Virus record (IMG/VR): IMGVR_UViG_3300030380_004375
Coordinates: 1-27,813 of that record
Origin: a virus
DNA length: 27,813 nt
Reading direction: 5' to 3' (one strand)
A model generated the notes under the pieces. That model saw nothing but the letters and a program-made list of their open reading frames with translations. It was not told the origin of the DNA and ran no database searches. The position numbers and the translations under genes are program-made. Positions within the stretch are counted from its first letter, which is position 1; the number at the start of each line of letters is the position of its first letter. Positions 12,553-21,367 of the stretch are shown here, piece after piece.

Positions 12553-12598
12553 CGGTCGAGGGTTGACGGCGACCGGGTGATCGGAGACGCTCTGGACC

Positions 12599-13804
12599 AT
12601 GAAGACCGAGACCGTCCCGATCGAATCCATCTCGCAAGATCCCGCGAATGCCCGAAGCCACGGCGAGCGAAACCTCGAGGCGATCCGCGACAGCCTCCGA
12701 GCCTTCGGCCAACAGAAGCCGATCGTCGTCGATGATCGCGGGATCGTCATCGCGGGGAACGGCACGCTCGAGGCGGCGAAGCGTCTCGGCTGGACCGAGA
12801 TCGCGATCGTCCGGACCGAACTCGCTCCAGGTCAGGCGACCGCCTTCGGCATCGCCGACAATCGGACCGGCGAACTCGCCGAGTGGAACGACGAGGTCCT
12901 CCGCTCGCTCCTCGACACGATGGACGACGAGATGCTCGAGGTCCTCGCGTTCGACCAGAAGGAGATCGACGCGATGGTCCCGTCGATGGCGGTCGATGTC
13001 GTCGAGGACGAGGTGCCGGAGGAGGTCGAGCCGCGAACGAAGGCGGGCGACCTCTGGACGCTCGGTCGTCACCGTCTGCTCTGCGGCGACTCGACGAACG
13101 CCGACGACGTCTCGAGGCTCATGGACGGGGAGGCGGCGGATCTCCTCTTTACGTCGCCGCCGTACGCTCTCGGATCCTCGATCGCTCTATCCGGGAATCG
13201 GACCATGAGCGAGCGAGGGAACGCCTACGAGGGACACGAGGACACGCCGGAAGAATGGCCGGGTCTCATGTCTGGATGGTGGAAGGCGTTCGACGGCGCC
13301 GCAGAATGCACCATTGTGAACGTGCAGGCTCTCGCCGGGAACAAGCGTGAACTCATGAGGTGGATCGCTGATCGTGCTGGTCGCCTGGTCGACATCGCCA
13401 TATGGAACAAGGGGACGGCGATTCCGGCGGGGATGAGTCCGGGTCTGCTCGATTCTGTCTTCGAGTTCCTGCTGATCTTCGCGGGTGAGAATGCGTCGAA
13501 GCGTGTCCCGTTCGCAACCTGGCAAGGTACGCTCGGGAACGTCTACTCTGCACCGGGTCAGACGGCGAACGAGTTCTCGAAGCAGCACGCCGCGACGATG
13601 CCGACGCACCTCGTCGAGTGGATTCTCGGGACGCTCTGCGATCAGGCGAAGACGGTCGTCGATCCGTTCGCCGGAACCGGGACGACCGCGATCGTCGCCG
13701 AGCAGATGGGACGCCGGTCCTTCGGGATGGAGATCGACCCGACCTACTGCGACGTGATCGTGAAGCGGTGGGAGAACCTGACCGGCGAGGAGGCGACCCG
13801 ATGA
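12599..13804 (+). CDS. ParB-domain / DNA methyltransferase fusion (N4-cytosine or N6-adenine)
   Basis: The product has 401 residues. Residues 1-90 are a ParB N-terminal-type domain (PIESISQDPANARSHGERN..EAIRDSLRAFGQQKPIVVDD..IAGNGTLEAAKRLG). Residues 150-401 are a SAM-dependent methyltransferase in permuted order: catalytic motif IV TSPPY (185-189) comes first and the SAM motif DPFAGTGTT (355-363) last. SPPY favours N4-cytosine over N6-adenine, but the distinction is not safe from one motif. The ParB domain may target the enzyme to specific DNA. There is no nuclease partner, so genome self-modification is likely. The RBS is weak. Confidence 0.85.
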   Translation: MKTETVPIESISQDPANARSHGERNLEAIRDSLRAFGQQKPIVVDDRGIVIAGNGTLEAAKRLGWTEIAIVRTELAPGQATAFGIADNRTGELAEWNDEVLRSLLDTMDDEMLEVLAFDQKEIDAMVPSMAVDVVEDEVPEEVEPRTKAGDLWTLGRHRLLCGDSTNADDVSRLMDGEAADLLFTSPPYALGSSIALSGNRTMSERGNAYEGHEDTPEEWPGLMSGWWKAFDGAAECTIVNVQALAGNKRELMRWIADRAGRLVDIAIWNKGTAIPAGMSPGLLDSVFEFLLIFAGENASKRVPFATWQGTLGNVYSAPGQTANEFSKQHAATMPTHLVEWILGTLCDQAKTVVDPFAGTGTTAIVAEQMGRRSFGMEIDPTYCDVIVKRWENLTGEEATR

Positions 13805-14064
13805 CCGAGGACCATGAGCCGATCAAGTTCCCCGGACTCGAGGCCGCCGTGGTCGGCGTCGCCTCTCAACAGAACGGGCCGAAGTTCCTGGTCTACAGCG
13901 TCGAGAAGATCATCGAGATCCTCGAGCAGGACATGGACCACGACGACGCCCTCGAGTTCTTCGAGTACAACGTCCGAGGCGTCTACGCCGGGACGGGGAC
14001 GCCGTTCCTACTCGACCCGATGGACGCCGCTCAGGCCGAAGAGACGCTCGCCGGTGAGGGTTGA
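13801..14064 (+). CDS. Small conserved phage protein upstream of TerL
   Basis: The product has 87 residues in an ATGA overlap with the methyltransferase. The sequence FLVYSVEKIIEILEQDMDHDDALEFFEYNVRGVYAGTGTPFLLD matches a pattern (LVYDYEKII..L....M..E.A.EFFEYN..GAW.G..TP) that I recognise from many small phage proteins near packaging genes. Its function is unknown. It overlaps the TerL start by 11 bases, so coupled translation is likely. Confidence 0.7.
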   Translation: MTEDHEPIKFPGLEAAVVGVASQQNGPKFLVYSVEKIIEILEQDMDHDDALEFFEYNVRGVYAGTGTPFLLDPMDAAQAEETLAGEG

Positions 14065-15238
14065 GATCCAGCCAATCGAGGACGCCCTGCATCCGGGCCA
14101 GACGAAGGTCCTCGAGGAGGCTGGCCGGTTCAACGTCCTCGAGTGCGGGCGGCGGTTCGGGAAGACCCACCTCGGAATCCAACTCGCCATCGACCGAGCC
14201 ATCGACGGCGGCGAGGTCGGCTGGTTCGCTCCCACCTACCGCTACCTCGCGGACCCGTGGCGGGACATCGAGAAGATCCTCGGCCCGGTGATCGCGAAGA
14301 CCGACCGGGTCGAGAAGCGGCTCGACCTGATCTCGGGCGGGACGCTTGACTTCTGGAGCCTCGACAACATCGACGCGGGCCGGGGTCGCCGCTACGACCG
14401 GATCGTGATCGACGAGGCCGGGATCGTCCGCGACCTGGGACCGGCGTGGCAAGAGACCCTCCGGGCGACGCTGGCCGATCGGCAGGGCGACGCATGGTTC
14501 CTCGGGACGCCGAAGGGCCGCTCGTTCTTTCATCGCTGCTTCGAGCGGGGCCAGATCGGCGACGGGGGCTGGAAGTCGTGGCGGCTGCCGACGACGGCGA
14601 ACCCGACGATCCCGGCGGAGGAGATCGAGGCCGCCCGGCAGGAACTACCGAAGCAGATCTTCGAGCAGGAGTTCCTCGGGATCCCCGCCGACGACGGGGG
14701 GAACCCGTTCGGCCTCGACTCGATCGCCGCTTGCGTGGCTCCGCTCTCGACCTCGCCGGTGAAGGCCATCGGGATCGACCTCGCGAAGTCCGTGGACTGG
14801 ACGGTCGTCGTCGGCCTGGACGAGGACGGGGCGGTCGTCATGCTCGAGCGATGGCAGGGACCTTGGTCGGAGACCTCGAGCCGCATCGACGCCCTCGTCG
14901 GGGAGGTCGCCTGCTTGGTGGACTCGACCGGCGTCGGCGACCCGATCGTCGAAGGACTCCAGAAGACGCGGCCCCGACTCGAGGGGTTCAAGTTCAGTAG
15001 CACCTCGAAGCAACAGATCATGGAGGGCCTCGCCTCCGCCTTCCAGACGCGCCGGGTCGCCATCCCTGATGGATGGCTCCGGACAGAATGCGAAACTTTC
15101 GAGTATTCCTACACCCGGACCGGGGTCCGCTACGAGGCCCCGACCGGGATGCACGACGACGGAGTCTGCGCTCTCGCTCTGGCTCTCCGATGCCTCGACA
15201 CCACCGCCCGTACCGGGTTCGACTTCAGGGTCCTCTAG
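14054..15238 (+). CDS. terL: Terminase large subunit
   Basis: The product has 394 residues from GTG 14054; there is no better ATG, and the Walker A motif lies only 30 residues in. The ATPase has CGRRFGKTH (Walker A, 31-39), RIVIDEA (Walker B plus catalytic Glu, 116-122) and LGTPKG (150-155). The RNase-H-like nuclease has Asp242 (GIDLAKS), Asp290 (LVDSTG) and Asp368/369 (MHDDG). All active residues are present. The protein powers DNA translocation into the prohead and cuts the concatemer. Its length is slightly below typical for TerL. It stands directly before the portal, separated by three bases. Confidence 0.95.
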   Translation: MRVEIQPIEDALHPGQTKVLEEAGRFNVLECGRRFGKTHLGIQLAIDRAIDGGEVGWFAPTYRYLADPWRDIEKILGPVIAKTDRVEKRLDLISGGTLDFWSLDNIDAGRGRRYDRIVIDEAGIVRDLGPAWQETLRATLADRQGDAWFLGTPKGRSFFHRCFERGQIGDGGWKSWRLPTTANPTIPAEEIEAARQELPKQIFEQEFLGIPADDGGNPFGLDSIAACVAPLSTSPVKAIGIDLAKSVDWTVVVGLDEDGAVVMLERWQGPWSETSSRIDALVGEVACLVDSTGVGDPIVEGLQKTRPRLEGFKFSSTSKQQIMEGLASAFQTRRVAIPDGWLRTECETFEYSYTRTGVRYEAPTGMHDDGVCALALALRCLDTTARTGFDFRVL

Positions 15239-15241
15239 CCT

Positions 15242-18200
15242 ATGCCGATCACCGACCTCTTCGGGCTGCTTCAGAAGCGGCAGACCACGCCGGACAAGTT
15301 CCTCGCCTCGAGCGTGAACGTCGTCGCGGGCGGCCAACAGGGAGCGATCCGCGCCCCGTTCAGCCCCGATCGGGGCGTTCGATCCTATCGCTCTTGGGTC
15401 TACGCCGCCGCCACCATCAACGCGAACGCCGTCGCGGCGATCCCGCTCCGGCTCTACGCGAAGAGGGACGAGACCCTCGCACCGACTCGAGCGATCGGGC
15501 GACGCCGGAAGGCGTACATGATGGGCGACGGTCACGGCGACCAGCGGCCGTCCTCGAGCGTGATGAGGAAGGCGGCGATGTACGGCGACGACTTCGAGGA
15601 GGTCGTCGGGAACCACCCGGTCCTCGACCTGCTCAGTGAGGCGAACCCGTTCCTGAACGGCTTCGACTCGACCGTCCTCCGCGTCCTATACGGCGAACTG
15701 ACGGGGAACGCCTACCTCCACCCGATCGTCGATGAGGCTACCGGCCTCCCCTCTGAACTCTGGCCGCTCGCGTCCCACTATGTCGAGGTGATTCCCGACG
15801 AGGAGCAGTTCATCCGTGGCTATTTGTACGGGCAGAACGCCCAGATGAGGCAGGTCTTCGACACCGACGAGGTGATCCACTTCCGGCGACCGAATCCGGG
15901 CAACTTGTTTTACGGACTCGGGAAGGTAGAGGCCGCCTACGGCTCGATCGTCGCGAACGACGCGGTCCACGAGATGGACATCTCGACCTTCGCGAACCAG
16001 GCCCGACCCGACTACGCGGTAGTCGTCAAGGGCTCGCCGAGCGGCGACCAACTCGACCGATTCCAGCAACAGGTCGAGAACCGCCTGAAGGGGTCGCGGA
16101 AGGATGGCTCGTTCATCACGGTCACCGGCGATGTCCAGTTCACGCCGCTCAACTTCCCGCCGAAGGATCTGGCCGGACGCGAGGAGATCGTCGAGGAGAT
16201 CGCCGCCGTCTTCGGCGTCCCGGTCTCGATGCTGAAGGCGAACGATCCCAACCTCGCGTCGGCTCAGACCGGCTTCGCTCAATGGCGAGAGGGGACGATC
16301 CTCCCCCTCGTCCGCATGGACGAGCAGGAACTGAACCAGAGCCTCCTCCCGATGTTCGGCCTCGAGGAGACTCACGTCCTCGCCTACGATAATCCGGTGC
16401 CGACCGATCGGGCGTTTGAACTCCAAGAGAGGCAGACCGCCGTCGCTGGCGGATGGCGAAAGCCGAACGAGGCGAGGCTCGAGGAGGGCCGTGAACCCGT
16501 CGAGAACGAGTTCGCCGACCAACTCCTCGTCGGAGGCCAGCCGCTCGGCGGAGCCGCTCAGGCGGGACCGGGACTGCTCTCAATGGATCAGGCGGAGCCG
16601 AAGGAGATCAGCGACGCCGGGCCAGACCTCGAGATCGCGTCGAGCCTTCTCGAGGCGGTTCGCGAGCGACGGCTGACCGGCTACGCGGTGGTGAAACTTC
16701 TCCAGGTCGCCGGGTTCACGCGGGCGATCGCCGAGAAGATGGTGGAAGCCGAGGAGAAGGCAGAGCCGAAGAAGAAGGTCCTCATGATGTACCGCCGCCC
16801 CGGCGACCTCTACGAGACGGCGGAGGAGGCGGAGGCGGTCGCGGCGGTGCTGGGATGCTCGGGCCACCACGTTCACGACGTTGACGGTGTGACGATGTAC
16901 ATGCCCTGTGCGGAGATGGCGGATTACACCGAGATCACCGGCGAAGAGCATCGCGGCGATGGCGACCTGACCCTTCAGGAAGCGAAGGCCCTCGAGGACG
17001 TGGACCTGAAGCCGACGGCCCAGATGTCCGAACTCGCCGAGCGTGGTCTTCGCCTCCGCGAGGAACACGGGCGAGGCGGGACCGAGGTCGGCGTCGCTCG
17101 AGCGAGGGATATCAAGAACGGCGAGAACCTCAGCCCGGAGACCGTCGGGAGGATGGCGAACTTCTTCAGCCGTCACCGCGTGGACCTCGAGGCCCCGGCG
17201 GCTGACCCGAGCCACGAGGACTACCCCTCGGCGGGCGTGATCGCGTGGCTCCTCTGGGGCGGCGATCCCGCGAACCCGGACGAGGCGGGAGCCGCGTGGT
17301 CTGATCGGAAACTCCAAGAACTCGAGAGAGCCAGAGAGAAGGCGGAGGGCGACCGGGTCTCATCCACACCGGCGAAGCCGAGCGAGCGGATCGAAGGCTC
17401 CGACGAGAACCCCGAGGGGTCGGCGTCTGGATCTCGAGGTGGGATCGAGATCAGCGAGGCCACCGAGAAGGGCCTGAAGAACAAGGTCGAAGAACATAAC
17501 GAGAAGCACGGCGACGAGAAGGGAAAGAAGGTGGACCTCGGGATGCTGAAGGCGGTCTACCGTCGAGGAGCCGGAGCCTTCTCGACATCCCACCGACCAG
17601 GGATGAGCCGCCAGCAATGGTCGATGGCTCGAGTGAACGCCTTCCTCTACCTCGTCCGCAACGGGCGACCGAAGGACGCGAAATACGTCGGCGATAACGA
17701 CCTCCTCCCGAAGGGACACCCGAAGAAGGAGGACAAGAAGTCGAAGTGGCTCGACTGGGAGATGCCGGGCTGCAAGTGCAAGAACCACAAGGCGGAGGTC
17801 TACGAGTGGCCGGACGAAACGAAGTTCATGAGGCTCGAGATCGAGGGCCTCGCGGCGGACTTCGACCGGCTGCGACCGAAGGCCGCGACCGATGAACCCG
17901 ACGCCGACGAGGACATCCGAAGCGATGAGAAGCGGACCCCGGCGATGGCGATCGCGTCGGTAGTCAAGGACGGACTCGAGAGCGTCCAAGCGAGGCTCAT
18001 CAAGGCCCTCGAGTCTGGCGAGATCGTGCCGACACCGACGAAGGCCGCGAACGAGGACGCCGCGATCAGAGCCATCCTCGCTGACCTGCTCTCGGTCAAG
18101 GGGAAGATGATCGACGACCTCGCCGCCGCTATCCGTTCCGCCGCCGCGAGTGGTGGATCAGTCGGAGCGGCTCGCGTGAACGAGATCCTCGGACAGGCTG

Positions 18201-18700
18201 GACGCTCCCGCATCTCGACTCCCGAGATGTCGAAGGCCCTCGAGAGGGCGATCGCCGAGCGAGCGAGCCTGATCGTCGCGAGCGTGATCGACGCGACCGT
18301 GGACCGGACGATCTCCAGAATGGACGGCGACTTCTCGATCGGGAAGGAGATCGACCGGCTCCGATCCGATTACGGCTTCAGTGCCGGACGAGCCGAGACG
18401 ATCGCTCGGACCGAGTCCGCGAACGCATACCACGAAGGCCAGATCGACACCTGGAAGGAGGCCGGAGTCGTGAGGGAGAAGAAGTTCCTGAAGGCTCCGG
18501 GAGCCTGCGAGTTCTGTGTCGCCGTGGACAAAGCGTACGGGGCGAAGGGGAAGGCGTTGGCGGTCGATACCCCGATGGTCCGTGGAGGTGTCACGATTCG
18601 CGGAGCCGAGGGCGGCACCCTCACGCCGAAGTTCGACTCTCAGGGCATCGTCCACCCGAACTGCCGGTGCGACTTCATGCCCGTCCTGGAGGATCTCTGA
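15242..18700 (+). CDS. Portal - inserted small domains - MuF-like minor head protein fusion
   Basis: The product has 1152 residues. Residues about 1-430 are an HK97-type portal (SYRSWVYAAATINANAVAAIPLRLY..NLFYGLG..PVSMLKAND). After a linker come three small modules: one with GHHVHDVDGVTMYMPC (about 539-554), one with ELAERGLRLREEHGRGGTEV and ENLSPETVGRMANFFSRH (about 594-645), and one with MLKAVYRRGAGAFSTSHRPG and MARVNAFLYLV (about 768-806). I recognise these as recurring phage head-region modules of unknown function. The C-terminus (about 1000-1152) is SPP1 gp7/MuF-like, with ARTESANAYHEGQ, a CEFC pair and a HPNCRC ending. No frame break is seen. Confidence 0.9.
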   Translation: MPITDLFGLLQKRQTTPDKFLASSVNVVAGGQQGAIRAPFSPDRGVRSYRSWVYAAATINANAVAAIPLRLYAKRDETLAPTRAIGRRRKAYMMGDGHGDQRPSSSVMRKAAMYGDDFEEVVGNHPVLDLLSEANPFLNGFDSTVLRVLYGELTGNAYLHPIVDEATGLPSELWPLASHYVEVIPDEEQFIRGYLYGQNAQMRQVFDTDEVIHFRRPNPGNLFYGLGKVEAAYGSIVANDAVHEMDISTFANQARPDYAVVVKGSPSGDQLDRFQQQVENRLKGSRKDGSFITVTGDVQFTPLNFPPKDLAGREEIVEEIAAVFGVPVSMLKANDPNLASAQTGFAQWREGTILPLVRMDEQELNQSLLPMFGLEETHVLAYDNPVPTDRAFELQERQTAVAGGWRKPNEARLEEGREPVENEFADQLLVGGQPLGGAAQAGPGLLSMDQAEPKEISDAGPDLEIASSLLEAVRERRLTGYAVVKLLQVAGFTRAIAEKMVEAEEKAEPKKKVLMMYRRPGDLYETAEEAEAVAAVLGCSGHHVHDVDGVTMYMPCAEMADYTEITGEEHRGDGDLTLQEAKALEDVDLKPTAQMSELAERGLRLREEHGRGGTEVGVARARDIKNGENLSPETVGRMANFFSRHRVDLEAPAADPSHEDYPSAGVIAWLLWGGDPANPDEAGAAWSDRKLQELERAREKAEGDRVSSTPAKPSERIEGSDENPEGSASGSRGGIEISEATEKGLKNKVEEHNEKHGDEKGKKVDLGMLKAVYRRGAGAFSTSHRPGMSRQQWSMARVNAFLYLVRNGRPKDAKYVGDNDLLPKGHPKKEDKKSKWLDWEMPGCKCKNHKAEVYEWPDETKFMRLEIEGLAADFDRLRPKAATDEPDADEDIRSDEKRTPAMAIASVVKDGLESVQARLIKALESGEIVPTPTKAANEDAAIRAILADLLSVKGKMIDDLAAAIRSAAASGGSVGAARVNEILGQAGRSRISTPEMSKALERAIAERASLIVASVIDATVDRTISRMDGDFSIGKEIDRLRSDYGFSAGRAETIARTESANAYHEGQIDTWKEAGVVREKKFLKAPGACEFCVAVDKAYGAKGKALAVDTPMVRGGVTIRGAEGGTLTPKFDSQGIVHPNCRCDFMPVLEDL

Positions 18701-19293
18701 TGCAGAAGAAGACGCTCGAGGCTCTCGTCGCGAAGGCCGACGGGATCAAGGTAGACGCGACGATCACCACCGAGACGATCGACCGCGACGGCGAGGTCCT
18801 GATCTCTCAGGGCATGGACGCAGGCGAGTACACGAAGAACCCGGTCGTGTTCTATAACCACGATTACGCGCAGCCGATCGGGAAGATCACCGACATCCGG
18901 AGAGCGAAGGGGAAGATCGACGCCTCGATCGAGTTCGCTCAGAGGCCCGAAGGCTTCGAGGGGTCCTACTTCCCGGAGTTCGTCGAGAGCCTCGTTGATC
19001 AGGGAATCGTCAAGGGGATCTCGGTCGGGTTCGTTCCGCTCCCCGGCGGGGTCCGGAAGGCTTCGACGAAGGACCGCGAGGACTACGGCGAGAACGTCCG
19101 GCAGGTCTACTCGAAGTGGAAACTCCTCGAGGTCTCGGTCGCTCCGCTACCGGCGAACGCGACCGCCCTCGTCTCGGCGGTCCGGAAGGGCGTCGTGTCT
19201 CTCGAGGACGCCGAGAGGTGGCTCGACTACAGCCCGCCAGCCCGTACCATCGAGATTCAGGTCCCGAGCCGGGGCCGTCTTTCGACCCTCTGA
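18700..19293 (+). CDS. HK97-type prohead protease
   Basis: The product has 197 residues from ATG 18700 (TGATG junction with the portal fusion, GGAGG upstream). Expected catalytic residues are visible: His54 in YNHDYAQPIGK, Ser108 in VKGISVGFVP, and an acidic partner near Glu144 in LLEVSVAPLPAN. It would digest the scaffolding delta domain during capsid maturation and then itself. The cognate capsid protein, with a charged N-terminal delta domain, follows. Confidence 0.9.
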   Translation: MQKKTLEALVAKADGIKVDATITTETIDRDGEVLISQGMDAGEYTKNPVVFYNHDYAQPIGKITDIRRAKGKIDASIEFAQRPEGFEGSYFPEFVESLVDQGIVKGISVGFVPLPGGVRKASTKDREDYGENVRQVYSKWKLLEVSVAPLPANATALVSAVRKGVVSLEDAERWLDYSPPARTIEIQVPSRGRLSTL

Positions 19294-19360
19294 ACGTAGA
19301 CGCCTCGATGAGGTCCGGACGCGGAGCCGAAAGGGCTGGAGCGGTGGATCGGGAGGCCAG

Positions 19361-19411
19361 ATGAAACCAACACCGAACACCGAACCGAGGAAAACAACAT
19401 GCGATTCGTGA
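19361..19411 (+). CDS. Possible 16-residue leader peptide ahead of the capsid gene
   Basis: ATG 19361 has GGGAGG five bases upstream and opens a 16-codon frame (MKPTPNTEPRKTTCDS) that stops at 19409-19411, just past the capsid start at 19399. This arrangement could couple ribosomes onto the capsid start. No other gene is visible in 19294-19398. It could also be chance. Confidence 0.3.
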   Translation: MKPTPNTEPRKTTCDS

Positions 19412-20787
19412 ACATCGACGAGGTCCAGAAGGACCTCCAGAACATTGCCGACCAGGTCGGCGAGGACGGCTTCGTCCGGGCGAAGGCCCTTTACATGGAG
19501 AAGATCGCCGTCGTGGACGAGGACGGAAAGCCGATGAAGGCTGACGATGTCGAGGTCGTTCTGATGCCGAAGATGGTTGAAGACGAAGACGACAAGGCCG
19601 TCGAAGACGACGAAGAAAAGGCCGCGAAGGCAGACGAGGACGAAGACATGGAAGACAAGGCGACCCCGAAGTCGATCACCCTGAACCGTCGGAAGGCCGT
19701 CGCTCCTGCGACGAAGATGGCCCCGGCTTTCCACCGGCCGAAGGTCTGGTCGAAGGTCAAGAACTTCAAGAGCGACTCGAGCGGCGACGCCGTCGAGAAG
19801 GCCATGCGGTTCGGTCACTGGCTGCTCGCCTCGCGTGGCAACCGGAAGAGCCTGAACTTCTGCGACACCAACGGCATCGAGGTCAAGGCCCACACCGAGG
19901 GCGTGAACTCCGCCGGTGGCTTCCTGGTCCCTGAAGAGTTCGAGAACGAGTTGATCTCGCTCCGGGAGCAGTTCGGCGTCTTCCGCCGGAACGCTCGAGT
20001 CCGTCCGATGTCGAGCGACACGCTCCGAGTGCCTCGCCGTTCGGCGACTCTCTCCGCGTCGTTCGTCGGTGAGGCGACCGCCGGAACCGAGTCCACCATG
20101 ACTTTCGAGAGCGTCCTGCTGGTCGCGAAGAAGGCGATGGTCCTCACCACCGTCTCGAACGAACTGAACGAGGACGCCTTCGTGAACCTTGCCGACGATG
20201 TCGCGGGCGAGATCGCCTACGCTCTGGCGAAGAAGGAAGACGAGTGCGGGTTCACCGGAACCGGCTCCTCGGCCTTCGGTGGCATCACCGGCGTCGCGAC
20301 CGCTCTCGCGGCTGGAGTCTCTGGGACGAACTTCTTCGAGGCGGGACTGACGACCTCGGCGGACATCACCCTCGCGGACATCAACGCGACGATGGCACTC
20401 CTGCCGGCCTACGCCGACACGCCGAACGCCAAGTTCTACATGCACAAGTCGACCTGGCACGGTGGCTTCGAGGCTGCACTCTCCGCCGCAGGCGGAACCA
20501 GTGGTCGCGAGATCGCCGAGGGATATCGCGGGACCCCGACCATGTTCGGATACCCCGTCGAGTTCACTCAGGTGATGCAGTCCGGCTCCTATGATGCGAA
20601 CTCTGCGGTCGCCCTCTTCGGCGATCTCAGCCTGGCCGCCTCGTTCGGCGATCGTCGCCAGACCGAGGTCCAGATCAGCGACTCGGCTCTGAACGCTTTC
20701 GAGCAGGACGAACTCGCCATCCGTGGAACCGAGCGATTCGACATCAACGTCCACGACCTCGAACCCATCGTCGCCCTCCGGGCCTGA
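19399..20787 (+). CDS. HK97-fold major capsid protein with delta domain
   Basis: The product has 462 residues. The N-terminal part (about 1-115) is very charged, with an acidic run at about 61-87 and a basic stretch after it, matching the scaffolding delta domain removed by the protease. The capsid core follows, with GGFLVPEEFENELISLREQF (about 174-193) and TLRVPRRSATLSASFVGE (about 210-227), then typical P-domain and A-domain segments (LAKKEDECGFTGTG; MHKSTWHGGF; GYPVEFTQVM; ERFDINVHDLEPIVALRA at the end). The start at ATG 19399 has GAGGAAAA upstream. A 12-bp UUCG hairpin follows. Confidence 0.95.
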   Translation: MRFVNIDEVQKDLQNIADQVGEDGFVRAKALYMEKIAVVDEDGKPMKADDVEVVLMPKMVEDEDDKAVEDDEEKAAKADEDEDMEDKATPKSITLNRRKAVAPATKMAPAFHRPKVWSKVKNFKSDSSGDAVEKAMRFGHWLLASRGNRKSLNFCDTNGIEVKAHTEGVNSAGGFLVPEEFENELISLREQFGVFRRNARVRPMSSDTLRVPRRSATLSASFVGEATAGTESTMTFESVLLVAKKAMVLTTVSNELNEDAFVNLADDVAGEIAYALAKKEDECGFTGTGSSAFGGITGVATALAAGVSGTNFFEAGLTTSADITLADINATMALLPAYADTPNAKFYMHKSTWHGGFEAALSAAGGTSGREIAEGYRGTPTMFGYPVEFTQVMQSGSYDANSAVALFGDLSLAASFGDRRQTEVQISDSALNAFEQDELAIRGTERFDINVHDLEPIVALRA

Positions 20788-20802
20788 TTAGATTGAACCA
20801 TC

Positions 20803-20830
20803 GGGGCGACCGGCTTCGGTCGGTCGCCCC
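20803..20830 (+). terminator. 12-bp C(UUCG)G hairpin after the capsid gene
   Basis: GGGGCGACCGGC (20803-20814) pairs with 20819-20830 (one G-U pair), capped by UUCG. It starts 15 bases after the capsid stop and ends about 20 bases before the next gene start. No U run follows. It is probably an mRNA-stabilising or attenuating element that separates capsid from downstream expression. Confidence 0.7.
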
Positions 20831-20851
20831 TAGTCCAGAAAGACCTACACC

Positions 20852-21301
20852 ATGCGACACGCTCAGAATGTGGAATATTTCACCGCACTGGTCCCGGCGG
20901 CTCAGACGGGAACCACTCTTTCCTCCGCTATCGACTGCACCGACGCCGACTCCTGCACCATCATGGTTCAGTTCGGGGCCATCGCGGCGAGCGGCGACCT
21001 CACCACCTTCGCTCTCCAGTCCTCCGCGACCAGCGGCGGAACGTACGCCGACGAGACCGGCGGAGCCATCACCGACGCGGTGATCGGGACCGCCGCCCTC
21101 CCGGCTGCGGACGACGACGACAAGTTGTTCGTCTACGAGATCGACTGCAAGAAGTTGGCGAACCGCTTCCTGAAGGTGAACATCATCGGTCACGGATCGA
21201 ACGCCGCGACCTTCGGGATCTCCGGCTTCAAGTCTCGGAAGACCGAGTCCCCGGCGGAGACCGCTGCGGGCAAGGGCTGCGAGGCCGTCGTCCGAATCTG
21301 A
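20852..21301 (+). CDS. Head protein, probable capsid decoration/stabilisation
   Basis: The product has 149 residues from ATG 20852, preceded by AGAAAG. It is an all-beta type sequence with Thr/Ser/Gly-rich strands (CTIMVQFGAIAASGDLTTFALQSSATSGGTYADE) and a Lys-rich segment near 90-100. Position directly after the capsid gene and its own hairpin-bounded cistron suggest an abundant capsid-associated protein. No family signature is secure. Hairpins stand on both sides, as expected for a highly expressed structural gene. Confidence 0.6.
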   Translation: MRHAQNVEYFTALVPAAQTGTTLSSAIDCTDADSCTIMVQFGAIAASGDLTTFALQSSATSGGTYADETGGAITDAVIGTAALPAADDDDKLFVYEIDCKKLANRFLKVNIIGHGSNAATFGISGFKSRKTESPAETAAGKGCEAVVRI

Positions 21302-21315
21302 TCTCTTTCTTTCAA

Positions 21316-21345
21316 GGGGGCCGTCGTCTTCGGGCGGCGGCTCCC
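21316..21345 (+). terminator. 13-bp C(UUCG)G hairpin after the decoration-like gene
   Basis: The arms 21316-21328 and 21333-21345 form 13 pairs with three G-U pairs, capped by UUCG (21329-21332). It starts 15 bases after the stop, with the pyrimidine stretch TCTCTTTCTTTC before it, and precedes the RBS GGAGG of the connector gene. Confidence 0.65.
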
Positions 21346-21367
21346 TCGCCCTTATGGAGGATCACCG

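Noticed and set aside
12563-12598. TTGACG at about 12563 as a -35 promoter box before the ParB-methyltransferase
   Set aside because: No -10-like sequence at the right distance, and the region lies within a tightly packed gene series.
19147-20754. A 535-codon open frame on the minus strand across the protease end and capsid gene
   Set aside because: It is fully antisense to the unmistakable capsid gene; long antisense frames are expected where third codon positions are GC-biased. Its Arg/Val/Leu/Asp-rich composition has no domain signal.
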